Shown: positions 10,053 to 19,378 of the stretch, one piece after another
How the letters are laid out: the number at the start of each line of letters is the position of its first letter
Numbering within the stretch: position 1 is the stretch's first letter
Origin: Burkholderiales bacterium
GTDB lineage: Bacteria > Pseudomonadota > Gammaproteobacteria > Burkholderiales > Burkholderiaceae_C
DNA: 41,395 nucleotides
Direction of reading: 5' to 3'
Assembly: GCA_947462065.1 (NCBI GenBank)
Contig: CANHNO010000004.1
Span: forward strand, 1 to 41,395
Translations under genes and position numbers: made by a program
Notes under the pieces: model-generated
What the model saw: only the letters and a program-made list of their open reading frames with translations
The model's database searches: none
Told to the model about the DNA's origin: nothing

Positions 10053-10060
10053 GGAGAGCT
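10030..10060. other. Dyad AGCTCCATTGT-tcgacgt-ACAATGGAGAGCT in the hrpA / tRNA-Pro gap
   Basis: 9-bp perfect core CTCCATTGT/ACAATGGAG plus flanking AGCT; overlaps the candidate tRNA promoter -10. Confidence 0.6.
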
Positions 10061-10061
10061 T

Positions 10062-10138
10062 CGGGGCGTAGCGCAGCCTGGTAGCGCACCTGGTTTGGGA
10101 CCAGGTGGTCGTGAGTTCGAATCCCACCGCCCCGACCA
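10062..10138 (+). tRNA. tRNA-Pro(TGG)
   Basis: 77 nt; CGGGGCG/CGCCCCG acceptor, anticodon loop TTTGGGA, TTCGAAT T-loop, encoded CCA. Confidence 0.97.
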
Positions 10139-10240
10139 ACTTCCATCGCTCAGTGCCACGCACTGGGTCCTTTCTGGCGACGCATTCCCGCTACGGCGAA
10201 TTCGGCTCCATCGGATTCGATGCGGCGGTCACAGTCAACG

Positions 10241-10314
10241 GTGGCGGTAGCTCAACCGGATAGAGCACCAGCCTTCTAAGCTGGGGGTTACAGGTTCGAT
10301 TCCTGTCCGCCGCG
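10241..10314 (+). tRNA. tRNA-Arg(TCT)
   Basis: 74 nt without CCA; acceptor GTGGCGG/CCGCCGC, anticodon loop CTTCTAA, T-arm ACAGG-TTCGATT-CCTGT. Confidence 0.95.
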
Positions 10315-10403
10315 CCCCACGAATAAACTGGCTGAGCCATGTTTGCCGCATCCGCGTCGATCCTCCCCACCCTTCGCACGCGAGCCGCGTACGCAGCGAT
10401 TGC

Positions 10404-11156
10404 ATGCTGTCGTTCCTGAAGCGTTGGTGGGCCCGCAGCAGGGGCCGCGCCGGCGGCGGCTTTGATGCGATCGAGGCCTGGGCTGCGCGGTCAGGCCTGC
10501 GCTACCGCGCTGACGAGGGTGGGCTGCGTTTCGTCATCGAAGCACCGTGCGCTGGTCAGATGCTGCGCATGGAATGGGGCCCATCGCAGCGCAGCTACAT
10601 CGCTGGCGACGAATTGCGCATCCGCGTCGATCTGAACCTGCCCGGTGCGTTGCAACTGCTCGCGATGACCCGCCCCCTCATGGAACGTCTGGAACAGGAA
10701 ACCTTTGAGCGTTATACGCAGGAGGCGCAAACCATCATCGACATGTCGCACCCCGAAGAGATGCGCTGGCTGGCGATGTTCCCGAAAATCGATCTGTCGT
10801 TCGACAAGGTGCTACATGCTCGCTATGGCGTGCTTGGCGTGAACACGGTTCTAGGAATGGCATGGATCAATGGGCCTTTGGGCGAACAACTCGCCAAGTC
10901 CACACAGAACCTGCTGGCCAACCAAGATCCTTTCCTGTTGATGGCCATGCGCGGCAAGATGTACCTGCGGCTGCAACTGGCCCAGCCTGGACCGGAGTCG
11001 CTGTCGCACTGTCTTTCGGTGTTCGATGCTGCGGTGCAGTCTGCGCTGCAATTGACCGGGCAGATGCCACTCGGCGGTGGCGAATGGGCATCCACGGCCA
11101 GCAGCTCCTGGCTCACACCCAGCGCCCTCGATGACCCTTCGCCTGGTCGTCGCTAG
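10404..11156 (+). CDS. Hypothetical protein (250 aa)
   Basis: Long ORF with ordinary protein composition between the tRNAs and the fimV-like gene; no family recognised. Confidence 0.75.
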   Translation: MLSFLKRWWARSRGRAGGGFDAIEAWAARSGLRYRADEGGLRFVIEAPCAGQMLRMEWGPSQRSYIAGDELRIRVDLNLPGALQLLAMTRPLMERLEQETFERYTQEAQTIIDMSHPEEMRWLAMFPKIDLSFDKVLHARYGVLGVNTVLGMAWINGPLGEQLAKSTQNLLANQDPFLLMAMRGKMYLRLQLAQPGPESLSHCLSVFDAAVQSALQLTGQMPLGGGEWASTASSSWLTPSALDDPSPGRR

Positions 11157-11251
11157 ACCCCCGCCTTTCAGGCCCTTGATTCGGCGATCCGCCGTGGGGT
11201 CGCATGCTAGAGTGACTTTTCGTTACGTTTTATGGACCTGAGTCCCTGAGC

Positions 11252-13168
11252 ATGCGCATCACCTTCCCGGCGTTCGCCGCCATTGCTCTGCTTGCATTTG
11301 CAGCGCAGCCGTCGATGGCCGTTGGGTTCGGCCGGGTGGTCAATGCCACCATGCTGGGACAGCCACTGGACATCACGGTGTCGGTCAGCGCTGATCCAAA
11401 CGAGCAGATCACCGCTGAATGTGTCTCGGCCGAGGTGATCGTCGGCGACAGTGTGCTGCCGCCGCCGGCGGTTTACTTGTGGCTCGCCCCATCCCCCGAC
11501 AGTGCTGTGCAATGGCTGCGCATTCAGAGCAGCGTGCGCATTTCCGAGCCCGTTCTCAATCTCACGGTGTCTGCCGGATGTACTTCGCGCGTCAGCCGCC
11601 AGTTCGTCGTGTTTGTTGATCCGCCGCTCACCGCGTTTGAGACCAGCGTGCCCACGGCCATCGAGCCAGCCACCGCTGCGACAGCCCTGGAGGTCGGCCT
11701 AGGTGGCGCCGCAGCTCTATCTGTGGCCGCCGCCAGCGAAGGTTCTACACGAGCCGATGGATCAACGGCGCCGCCCCAACCCGAGGCATCGCGCCAACAA
11801 CGCCGCGAGGCGCGCCAGCCGGTAGCGGGTCGCGCCGCGACCGAGACCCGAGACGCACGCGAACTCGCACGCAAATCCCGAAAGGTCAGTTCGGCGACCG
11901 CCAGCGCGCGCACTCCAGCGTCTCGCCTCCAACTCGAGCGGGGTACGACCCAGACCGCAGCTCCAGCCATGGCTGCGATCTCGTCGTCACCCACGGCCGC
12001 CGATGTCGCGGCTTCTGCTGCGGCGATCGTCGCTGCTGCCGCCTCGGCGGTGTCCGAAGCCGGGCGTGCCAGCGAGTCCCAGCGCCAGCAGATTGCCGAA
12101 CTGCAACGGCAGCTGGTGCAGTCAAAGATCGACACCCAGGCCTCCAATGCGGCGGCAGCGAAACTGCAGGCCAGATTGCAGGCCGCCGAAGCCTCGCGGT
12201 ATTCCTTGCCTTGGCTGGTGGCGCTGACCGTGGCGGTGGCGGTGCTGCTGTTCGGCATCGGTGTGCTGTTGGATCGCCGCCGCCTGTCGCGGAGACCTCG
12301 TCGGCCCTCCTGGAGCGCCGAGCGGTCGCAGGGGCGGCCTGCGCCGAGCACGCTGGAGGCTGTGCCCTCCACCACGATGGGGTCAGCACGCGCAACGGCG
12401 CGGCTGGAGGACGACGATCCGCGCGAGTCACTGGCAAGCCCCGGCCCCTTGCCGTTCAGTCGCACTTCGACACCAACGGTTGCGGCCCCTGCCAACGTGC
12501 CCTCTCTGTCGTCGGTCGCCGAATCCCCCTTTGTCGAAACTTCGGTCGTGACCGGCACCCGCACGAGGGCGGAGCCGCTACGGTTGGCCTTGCCGGTCAC
12601 CGCCGATGCGTTGATTGACCTGGAGCAGCAGACCGAATTCTTTGTCGCGTTGGGCCAGGAGGACACGGCAGTCGACTTGCTCGATGGTTTTTCACGCGGT
12701 GCAGGCGGTGCCTGTCCGATGCCCTACTTGATGTTGCTCGCCATCCATCGCCGCCGAGGTGACCGTGCTGCTCACACCGAGGTTCGCGAGCGCTACGAAA
12801 AGCGCTTCAACCGTTCGTCGCCTGCGTGGGATGGTCAACCGGCCGTGGCCACGTCGATTGCCGACCATGTGGACGAGATGCGGCGCATCGAGTCGGTGTG
12901 GGGCGATCCACCGGCGGCGATGCGGTTGGTCGAGTCCCTGCTGGTCGATGGCGGTGCGCCGGCAGAGGCCTTTGACCTGCACTGCCTGGGCGAGTTGCAG
13001 TTCCTCTACCTGCTGGCCCGCGAACACAGCGAGATCGAGCCGCCGCCTGCCGAGCAGGTCGATTTGCTGCTGCCTTTGTCGCCACTGATCATGGCGAAAT
13101 CAGGCGGTACAGCTGTCGATCTGGAGCTGGACTTCCTGGAGCCCGAGCTCTCCTCACAGTCAAAGTAG
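11252..13168 (+). CDS. FimV-like protein (signal peptide, FimV N-terminal domain, coiled coil, single TM)
   Basis: N-terminus LLAFAAQPSMAVGFGRVVNATMLGQPLDITVSV...VVFVDPP resembles the FimV N-terminal domain; coiled coil QQIAELQRQLVQSK; TM YSLPWLVALTVAVAVLLFGIGVLL. Confidence 0.8.
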   Translation: MRITFPAFAAIALLAFAAQPSMAVGFGRVVNATMLGQPLDITVSVSADPNEQITAECVSAEVIVGDSVLPPPAVYLWLAPSPDSAVQWLRIQSSVRISEPVLNLTVSAGCTSRVSRQFVVFVDPPLTAFETSVPTAIEPATAATALEVGLGGAAALSVAAASEGSTRADGSTAPPQPEASRQQRREARQPVAGRAATETRDARELARKSRKVSSATASARTPASRLQLERGTTQTAAPAMAAISSSPTAADVAASAAAIVAAAASAVSEAGRASESQRQQIAELQRQLVQSKIDTQASNAAAAKLQARLQAAEASRYSLPWLVALTVAVAVLLFGIGVLLDRRRLSRRPRRPSWSAERSQGRPAPSTLEAVPSTTMGSARATARLEDDDPRESLASPGPLPFSRTSTPTVAAPANVPSLSSVAESPFVETSVVTGTRTRAEPLRLALPVTADALIDLEQQTEFFVALGQEDTAVDLLDGFSRGAGGACPMPYLMLLAIHRRRGDRAAHTEVRERYEKRFNRSSPAWDGQPAVATSIADHVDEMRRIESVWGDPPAAMRLVESLLVDGGAPAEAFDLHCLGELQFLYLLAREHSEIEPPPAEQVDLLLPLSPLIMAKSGGTAVDLELDFLEPELSSQSK

Positions 13169-14323
13169 GCGCAGTCTTTCAAGCGCCAGCGTCAGCGTCG
13201 CGTCTTCCTTCGCAAAGCAGAAACGGATCAGTCCCTGCTGGATGGGCTGCGTGTAGAACGCCGACATAGGGATCGCTGCGACGCCAATCTCCCGCGTCAG
13301 TCTTTCGCAGAAAGTGTGGTCGTCTTCGCGGCTGACCCCGGAGTAATCGACGCACTGAAAATAGGTCCCGGCACAAGGAAGTGGCCGCAGCCGCGTGCCT
13401 TGCAAGCCCTGAGCGAACCGGTCGCGCTTGCGCTGGTAGAACGCGGCCAGCGCCAGGTGAGGTTGCGGGTCGTGCAAGTAGTCGGCCAAGCCGTTCTGCA
13501 TCGGTGTGTTGACCGCGAACACGTTGAACTGGTGCACCTTACGGAACTCAGCGGTCATCGCCGCCGGCGCGGCGACGTAACCGATCTTCCACCCGGTCAC
13601 GTGGTAGGTCTTGCCAAAGCTCGACACCACAAAGCTGCGTGCAGCCAGTTCCGGCCATCGCGCGATGCTCTGATGCGGCACGCTGTCGTAGACCATGTGC
13701 TCGTAGACCTCATCGCCGATCACCAACACGTCGGTGGGCCGCAGCAGATCGGTCAGTCGCTGCATGTCGGCACCGCTCCACACGGTGCCGCTGGGGTTGT
13801 GCGGCGTGTTGACGATGATCAGACGCGTGCGCGGCGACAGCGCCTGCGCGATGCGGTCGAAGTCGGGCGCGAAGGTGTCGGATGCGAGCGGTACGTGCAC
13901 TGCGATGCCACCTGCCAGTGCGACATTGGGCGCATAACTGTCGAAACAGGGGTCGAGCAGGATCACTTCGTCGCCTGGGCGAACGACCGCCATCACCGCC
14001 GTCAGGATCGCCTGAGTGGCGCCCGCGGTGATCGTGATCTCGCGGTCCGGGTGATAGTGCCTACCGTACAGCGTCGCGATCTTCTCGGAAATGCCTTCTC
14101 GCAAGGCCAGCACGCCGGCCATCGGCGCATACTGGTTGTGGCCGTTGCGCATGGCCTGATTCACGGCATCGAGCAGGCGCGCATCGCAGCCGAAATCCGG
14201 AAAGCCTTGTCCGAGGTTCACCGCGCCATGCTGCTGTGCCAGCGCCGACATCACGCTGAAGATCGTCGTGCCGACTGCCGGCAAGCGGCTGGTCAGCGCC
14301 GGGGTGCGGCCCGTCGGGTTCAT
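13160..14323 (-). CDS. PLP-dependent class I/II aminotransferase (methionine aminotransferase-like)
   Basis: 387 aa; VNLGQGFPDF, NTPHNPSGTVW, SSFGKTYHVTGWKIGY (PLP lysine). Confidence 0.93.
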   Translation of the reverse strand: MNPTGRTPALTSRLPAVGTTIFSVMSALAQQHGAVNLGQGFPDFGCDARLLDAVNQAMRNGHNQYAPMAGVLALREGISEKIATLYGRHYHPDREITITAGATQAILTAVMAVVRPGDEVILLDPCFDSYAPNVALAGGIAVHVPLASDTFAPDFDRIAQALSPRTRLIIVNTPHNPSGTVWSGADMQRLTDLLRPTDVLVIGDEVYEHMVYDSVPHQSIARWPELAARSFVVSSFGKTYHVTGWKIGYVAAPAAMTAEFRKVHQFNVFAVNTPMQNGLADYLHDPQPHLALAAFYQRKRDRFAQGLQGTRLRPLPCAGTYFQCVDYSGVSREDDHTFCERLTREIGVAAIPMSAFYTQPIQQGLIRFCFAKEDATLTLALERLRLL

Positions 14324-15261
14324 TCGCCAGACACCGCCGATCCGCCGAGGCTTCGGGTGATCAGCGCGCGGCTCAGCCGTTCGGAAATCATCTCGGCGAA
14401 CACATAGACGAAGTTACGCAGATAGGCCCCGCGCTTGAAGGCGATGCGTGCGACGTTCTGGCCGAACAGCTGGCCGGCTGGCCGCCACACCAGATCGCCG
14501 CTCGGTGGGTCGTCACGCACCGCCATCTCGGCCACGATGCCGATGCCCAGGCCCAGCCGCACATAGGTCTTGATGACGTCGGAGTCGATCGCTTCAAGCA
14601 CCACGTTCGGCTTCAGTCGCCTCGACTCGAAAGCCTGGTCGATGCGGGTGCGGCCGGTGAAGGTGGGGTGGTACGAGATCAACGGCTCGGCGGCGAGTTG
14701 TTCAATGGTGAGCCGCTCCACCTGGGCCAGTGGGTGGCCGGCCGGCATCACGATAACGTGCTGCCACTCGTAGCAGGGCAGGGTGACCAGTTCGTCGTAA
14801 CGGTCCAGCGATTCGGTGGCCAGCCCGACCTCGGCCACTTCCTCGATGACCATGCGTGCGACTTGTTGTGGATTGCCCTGGTGCAGGCTGACGTTCACCT
14901 TCGGGAAGCGCTTGCGAAGCCTTGCCACCGGTTCGGGCAGCACATAGCGAGCCTGCGTGTGGGTGGTCGCAATCGACAGCGTGCCCGCATCCTGGTTGGA
15001 AAACTCGTCACCGATACGCTTGAGGTTGTTGACCTCTCTCATGATGATCTCGATCGCCTTGAGCACTTCTGCGCCCGGCTCGGTCACACGGCGCAGCCGC
15101 TTGCCGTGACGAGCGAAGATGTCCACTCCCAGTTCGCCTTCCAGTTCGAGGATTGCCTTTGACACGCCTGGCTGGGAGGTAAAAAGCGCCTTGGCGGTTT
15201 CCGTCAGATTCAGGTTCTGGCGGACCGCTTCTTGGACGAATCGGAACTGATGCAAGTTCAT
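14320..15261 (-). CDS. cysB: LysR-family transcriptional regulator CysB
   Basis: MNLHQFRFVQEAVRQNLNLTETAKALFTSQPGVSKAILELEGELGVDIFARHGKR is a CysB-type HTH; start at 15261, internal to the longer ORF. Confidence 0.93.
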   Translation of the reverse strand: MNLHQFRFVQEAVRQNLNLTETAKALFTSQPGVSKAILELEGELGVDIFARHGKRLRRVTEPGAEVLKAIEIIMREVNNLKRIGDEFSNQDAGTLSIATTHTQARYVLPEPVARLRKRFPKVNVSLHQGNPQQVARMVIEEVAEVGLATESLDRYDELVTLPCYEWQHVIVMPAGHPLAQVERLTIEQLAAEPLISYHPTFTGRTRIDQAFESRRLKPNVVLEAIDSDVIKTYVRLGLGIGIVAEMAVRDDPPSGDLVWRPAGQLFGQNVARIAFKRGAYLRNFVYVFAEMISERLSRALITRSLGGSAVSGE

Positions 15262-15650
15262 GGCGTGAGTGCAGATTCTGGGAGCCGCAGGGCGGCGGTC
15301 GCCATCGCTTCGATGACACCAGGCGCCTCTCCGATCGACGGCTGAAGGGTCCAGGTCACCTGGGGATGGGCTTGACGCAGCTTGTCGATCAACAGCGGCA
15401 GATCCTTGCGTACATGGCCTCCGGTACCAAGGAACAACGGCACGATGTCGACACGTCTGCAGCCGGCATCCGCCAGCGTTACCCCCGCATCGACCAGGGT
15501 CGGCGCCATGAATTCGAGGAAGCTCAAGGTCACCGCGATCCCAGGCGCCTGCTCGCGCACGCGGCGCAGCACCGCTTCGAAGGGCAGCGCCCAGTTCGGA
15601 TCGCGTGCGCCGTGGGCAAACAGCAGTAGGCCGTCGTTCGCTATGCTCAT
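15258..15650 (-). CDS. CbiX/SirB-like sirohydrochlorin chelatase
   Basis: MSIANDGLLLFAHGARDPNWALPFEAVLRRV...VDIVPLFLGTGGHVRKDLP; CbiX family motif. Confidence 0.92.
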   Translation of the reverse strand: MSIANDGLLLFAHGARDPNWALPFEAVLRRVREQAPGIAVTLSFLEFMAPTLVDAGVTLADAGCRRVDIVPLFLGTGGHVRKDLPLLIDKLRQAHPQVTWTLQPSIGEAPGVIEAMATAALRLPESALTP

Positions 15651-16774
15651 CGGTAACGCACCAGCCAGGCGAAAGCACCCATCGACAACAGCAGGAACAG
15701 CACACTCGGCGCGGCGGCAGCGATCCAGGGCGTCCAGTTGCGCAGCAGCCCCAGATGCCCGGCGAGGCTGTTGAGCAACACGAAGGCAATGCCCAGCATG
15801 ATGCCGCCGAACACCTTCAGGCTGATGCCGCCCGCTCGTGCGTGGAGGTAGGCGAACGGCAACGCCAGGCACACCATCACCAGGCAGGCGAACGGGTACA
15901 GGGCGCGCTTCCAGAACTGGATTTCATAGGCTTGAATCGCCTGTTCGTTGGCATCCAGGTGGCCGATGTAGCGCCACAGTTCCACCGTCGACATGGTGGA
16001 GACCGGCAGAAGCGCTGACGCGACCACCTCGGCGGAGGGTCCGCTTGTCCATTGCCAGGACTCCATCGATTCACTGCTCACGCGTGGGGTCTGGCTGGCA
16101 TCGCTGGTGATCCATCGTGTCATGTTGACCTCGGACAAAGCCCAGTGGCCCTGATTGTCGATGCGTCCAGACGCGGCGGTGATCTGTCGCACCAGCCTGC
16201 TGTCGTCATCAAACTCGAAGATGTTCACTTCGAGCATGCCGCCCTGCGACCCGGAGCGTCCGATCTTGATGGAGTAGGAGCGATCGCCATCAGGCGTGCT
16301 CTGTCGATCCTTGATCCACACGCCGGAGCGACCATGGCTGAGACTGCCGCGCATCGCCGCCCGCACGTCGACGCCCTTGTTTTCCGAGTAGGGAGCGAGA
16401 TAGTCCCCGACCAGGAAAGTCAGCGCGGCGAACGCCAGGCCCAGAGTCGCCAGCAGGCGCAGCGCTCGCCAGGGACCCAGACCGCTGGTGCGCAGGATGG
16501 TGAACTCCGACGATTGCGACATCCTCGACAGCGTGTAGATCGTGCCGATGAGCACCGCGATCGGCGCCAGCTCATAAAAGTGACCGGGGACGTCCAGAAG
16601 GCTGACCAGTGCAGCCAGCCCGATCGACCCGCCCAACTTCGCCATATCCGACAAGGCTTCGACGAGATCGATGAACAGGAACAAGGACAGGAAGGCCAGC
16701 GACACGAACACCACCGACACGGTGATGTCGACATAGAACAGGCGGCGTACCGTTTTCATCGGAGTCAGGCGCAT
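15647..16774 (-). CDS. lptG: LPS export ABC transporter permease LptG
   Basis: YjgP/YjgQ-family membrane protein; ATG 16774 overlaps the lptF stop. Confidence 0.94.
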   Translation of the reverse strand: MRLTPMKTVRRLFYVDITVSVVFVSLAFLSLFLFIDLVEALSDMAKLGGSIGLAALVSLLDVPGHFYELAPIAVLIGTIYTLSRMSQSSEFTILRTSGLGPWRALRLLATLGLAFAALTFLVGDYLAPYSENKGVDVRAAMRGSLSHGRSGVWIKDRQSTPDGDRSYSIKIGRSGSQGGMLEVNIFEFDDDSRLVRQITAASGRIDNQGHWALSEVNMTRWITSDASQTPRVSSESMESWQWTSGPSAEVVASALLPVSTMSTVELWRYIGHLDANEQAIQAYEIQFWKRALYPFACLVMVCLALPFAYLHARAGGISLKVFGGIMLGIAFVLLNSLAGHLGLLRNWTPWIAAAAPSVLFLLLSMGAFAWLVRYR

Positions 16775-17865
16775 CAGGTGCCCGCGGCTGCAGTGCGGCG
16801 TGGCATGCGTTTTGCGGATTCCTGTCGCCACATCAGGTAGATCGCGAGCAACAGCGCGGCACCGTGCGTCAGCAGCAAGGCCGAGCCCATTCCCATCTTG
16901 CCATTCGACACCCAGGCGCGCGACAGGCTGATCAGGTTGTAGTAGATGATGAAAGTCAGCAGCGCAAACATGAGGTTCCAGTTGTTGGCCCGACGAGGAT
17001 TGATCGCTGCTAGTCCGAGCGCCAGCAGAACCATGTTGGTTGCCGCCAGGATCAGTCCCAGGCGCCAGGTCAGCTCGCCCAAATGTTCGGGTGTTGGCTT
17101 GCTCACCAGCGCCATCGTGGAGCGAGCCTTCGGTGGCAACTTGTCTGTGGGCGATGCGAGCCGGTCGCCGACGATCACGTCGTAGCGATCGAAGCGCGAC
17201 AGTGTCCTTTCCGCAGAGTTGCGATCGACCTCATTGCGCTGGCCATCTCCGAGGCGCAGATAGCGAGTGTCATTCTCCACGTCGACACGTCCCGTTCGCG
17301 ATGTGGTGACCGATTCGCTGTCCTTCAATCGGCCGTAGATGAACACATTGCGCCCGTCGTTGCCGTCAGGCGAGTTGCGCTCGATGAAGAAGACTCGGCT
17401 GCCGTCGGCAGATGCCTCGAACTGACCGGGAGTGACTCGCGACAGATTGGACCGGCGCTCGAACTGATCCTTCAGGACTGCAGTGCGTTCGTTGACCCAG
17501 GGCCACACGAGCAGTGACATCAGCAGCACCACGAGAAGCACCGGCCAGGTGGTTCGAAGCACCGGCCGGATGAAGCGCCACAGGCTCACGCCGCAGGAAA
17601 ACCATATCGCCATTTCGCTGTCGCGGTACATCCTCCCGAGTGTGCCCATGACGGCGATGAACATCGAAAGGGCCAGCATGGTGGGCAGGTGTGCCAGCGC
17701 GGTATATCCGAGCAGCAGCACCACGTCCTGCGGCGCCGCCTTGCCACCCGCAGCCATGCCCAGGGTACGGATCAGCATCATCGTCAGCACGATGGTCAGA
17801 ATGACGACCAACGTCGCGCCAAAGGTGCGCGCCAGGTCACGACGCAAGGTCGAATCGAATAACAT
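16774..17865 (-). CDS. lptF: LPS export ABC transporter permease LptF
   Basis: 363 aa YjgP/YjgQ-family permease (MLFDSTLRRDLARTFGATLVVILTIVLTMMLIRTLGMAAGG), upstream of lptG. Confidence 0.95.
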   Translation of the reverse strand: MLFDSTLRRDLARTFGATLVVILTIVLTMMLIRTLGMAAGGKAAPQDVVLLLGYTALAHLPTMLALSMFIAVMGTLGRMYRDSEMAIWFSCGVSLWRFIRPVLRTTWPVLLVVLLMSLLVWPWVNERTAVLKDQFERRSNLSRVTPGQFEASADGSRVFFIERNSPDGNDGRNVFIYGRLKDSESVTTSRTGRVDVENDTRYLRLGDGQRNEVDRNSAERTLSRFDRYDVIVGDRLASPTDKLPPKARSTMALVSKPTPEHLGELTWRLGLILAATNMVLLALGLAAINPRRANNWNLMFALLTFIIYYNLISLSRAWVSNGKMGMGSALLLTHGAALLLAIYLMWRQESAKRMPRRTAAAGT

Positions 17866-17892
17866 CGTCAGCCCAATTGATCAGCAGGCATT

Positions 17893-19353
17893 ATGGACTT
17901 CAGACACCTTGTTGCGACCCCCGCGTCCCTGTCCGAAATCAACGCCGACGCGCTGGTGCTTGTGGTTCATGGCAGCGTCATCGATGGTGCTCTGGCTCCT
18001 GCGATCTCCTCGCTGATCGGCGAGGCAGTCGAAGCGGGCGACCTGCAGCTGAAGGCGGGGCGCAGTCTTTACCTGCACCGACCGACTGGCGTGAAGGCCT
18101 CGCGGCTGCTGGTGGTCGGTGCTGCCGCTGCGAGCGTGAAATCTTTCAAGACCGCTGTGGCTTCGGGCCTGGCCCAATTGAAGGGCAGCGGCGCGAAGCA
18201 CATTGTGGTGGCCGTGGCAGATGCCAACCCGCTGACGGCGTTGCACGGGGAGGCACTTGCCACCGCCGCTGCCGATGCCACCTACCTATATCGCCATACC
18301 AAGCCCAGCGCAGCGAAGGCGCCTGCGATGTCCCGCTTCACGCTGGCGTGTGGCAAGGGTCAAGCGAGCGATGTCGCCGCCGGCCTGCAACGCGGCGCGG
18401 CGATTGCCGCCGGGGTCACCTTGGCGCGCGAATGCGCTAATCGACCGGGGAACCACTGCACGCCGACATACCTGGGCGAGCAGGCCAGGCGCCTGGGCAA
18501 GGAGCACGGGTTGAAGGTCGAGGTGCTCGACCGCAAGGCGGTCGAAAAGCTCGGCATGGGCGCGTTCCTCGCAGTGGCGCAGGGCTCGGCGGAGCCGCTG
18601 CGCTTCATCGTCGCGCGCTACGAAGGGGCTGCGAAAGCGCAGGCGCCAGTGGTGCTGGTGGGCAAGGGCATCACCTTCGACACCGGCGGCATCTCGATCA
18701 AGCCCTCGGCCGAGATGGACGAGATGAAGTACGACATGGGTGGCGCTGCCAGCGTGCTGGGAACCTTGCGCGCGATCGCCGAGATCAAGCCCAAGCTCAA
18801 TGTGATCGGCATCATCCCGAGTTGCGACAACATGCCCAGCGGCAAAGCAGTCAAGCCTGGCGATGTGGTGACCAGCCTGTCCGGCCAGACCATCGAAATC
18901 CTGAATACCGATGCCGAAGGCCGGCTGATCCTGTGTGATGCGCTCACCTATGCCGAGCGCTTCAAGCCGGCGGTTGTGGTCGACGTTGCCACCCTGACTG
19001 GAGCATGCGTGGTCGCACTGGGCCACCACCGCTCGGGACTCTTCACAGCCGATGATGCGCTGGCCGCCGAGTTGCTGAACGCGGGCGACGCGGCGCTTGA
19101 CCCCTGCTGGCGCATGCCGCTTGACGATGAGTACGACGAAGGCCTGAAGAGCAACTTCGCCGACATGGGCAATGTCGGCGGCCGAGCCGGAGGTGCGATC
19201 ACTGCGGCAATGTTCCTGAAGCGCTACACCGCCCGATACCGCTGGGCGCACCTCGACATTGCAGGCACCGCCTGGAAGTCTGGTGCCGCCAAAGGCAGCA
19301 CAGGGCGGCCGGTGGGCTTGTTGACCCACTTCGTGCTGGCGCAGATCAAGTGA
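17893..19353 (+). CDS. pepA: Leucyl (cytosol) aminopeptidase
   Basis: 486 aa; VGKGITFDTGGISIKPS and NTDAEGRLILCDAL active-site motifs. Confidence 0.98.
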   Translation: MDFRHLVATPASLSEINADALVLVVHGSVIDGALAPAISSLIGEAVEAGDLQLKAGRSLYLHRPTGVKASRLLVVGAAAASVKSFKTAVASGLAQLKGSGAKHIVVAVADANPLTALHGEALATAAADATYLYRHTKPSAAKAPAMSRFTLACGKGQASDVAAGLQRGAAIAAGVTLARECANRPGNHCTPTYLGEQARRLGKEHGLKVEVLDRKAVEKLGMGAFLAVAQGSAEPLRFIVARYEGAAKAQAPVVLVGKGITFDTGGISIKPSAEMDEMKYDMGGAASVLGTLRAIAEIKPKLNVIGIIPSCDNMPSGKAVKPGDVVTSLSGQTIEILNTDAEGRLILCDALTYAERFKPAVVVDVATLTGACVVALGHHRSGLFTADDALAAELLNAGDAALDPCWRMPLDDEYDEGLKSNFADMGNVGGRAGGAITAAMFLKRYTARYRWAHLDIAGTAWKSGAAKGSTGRPVGLLTHFVLAQIK

Positions 19354-19378
19354 TCGCCGGCTGGCTGCACGCGCCCCG

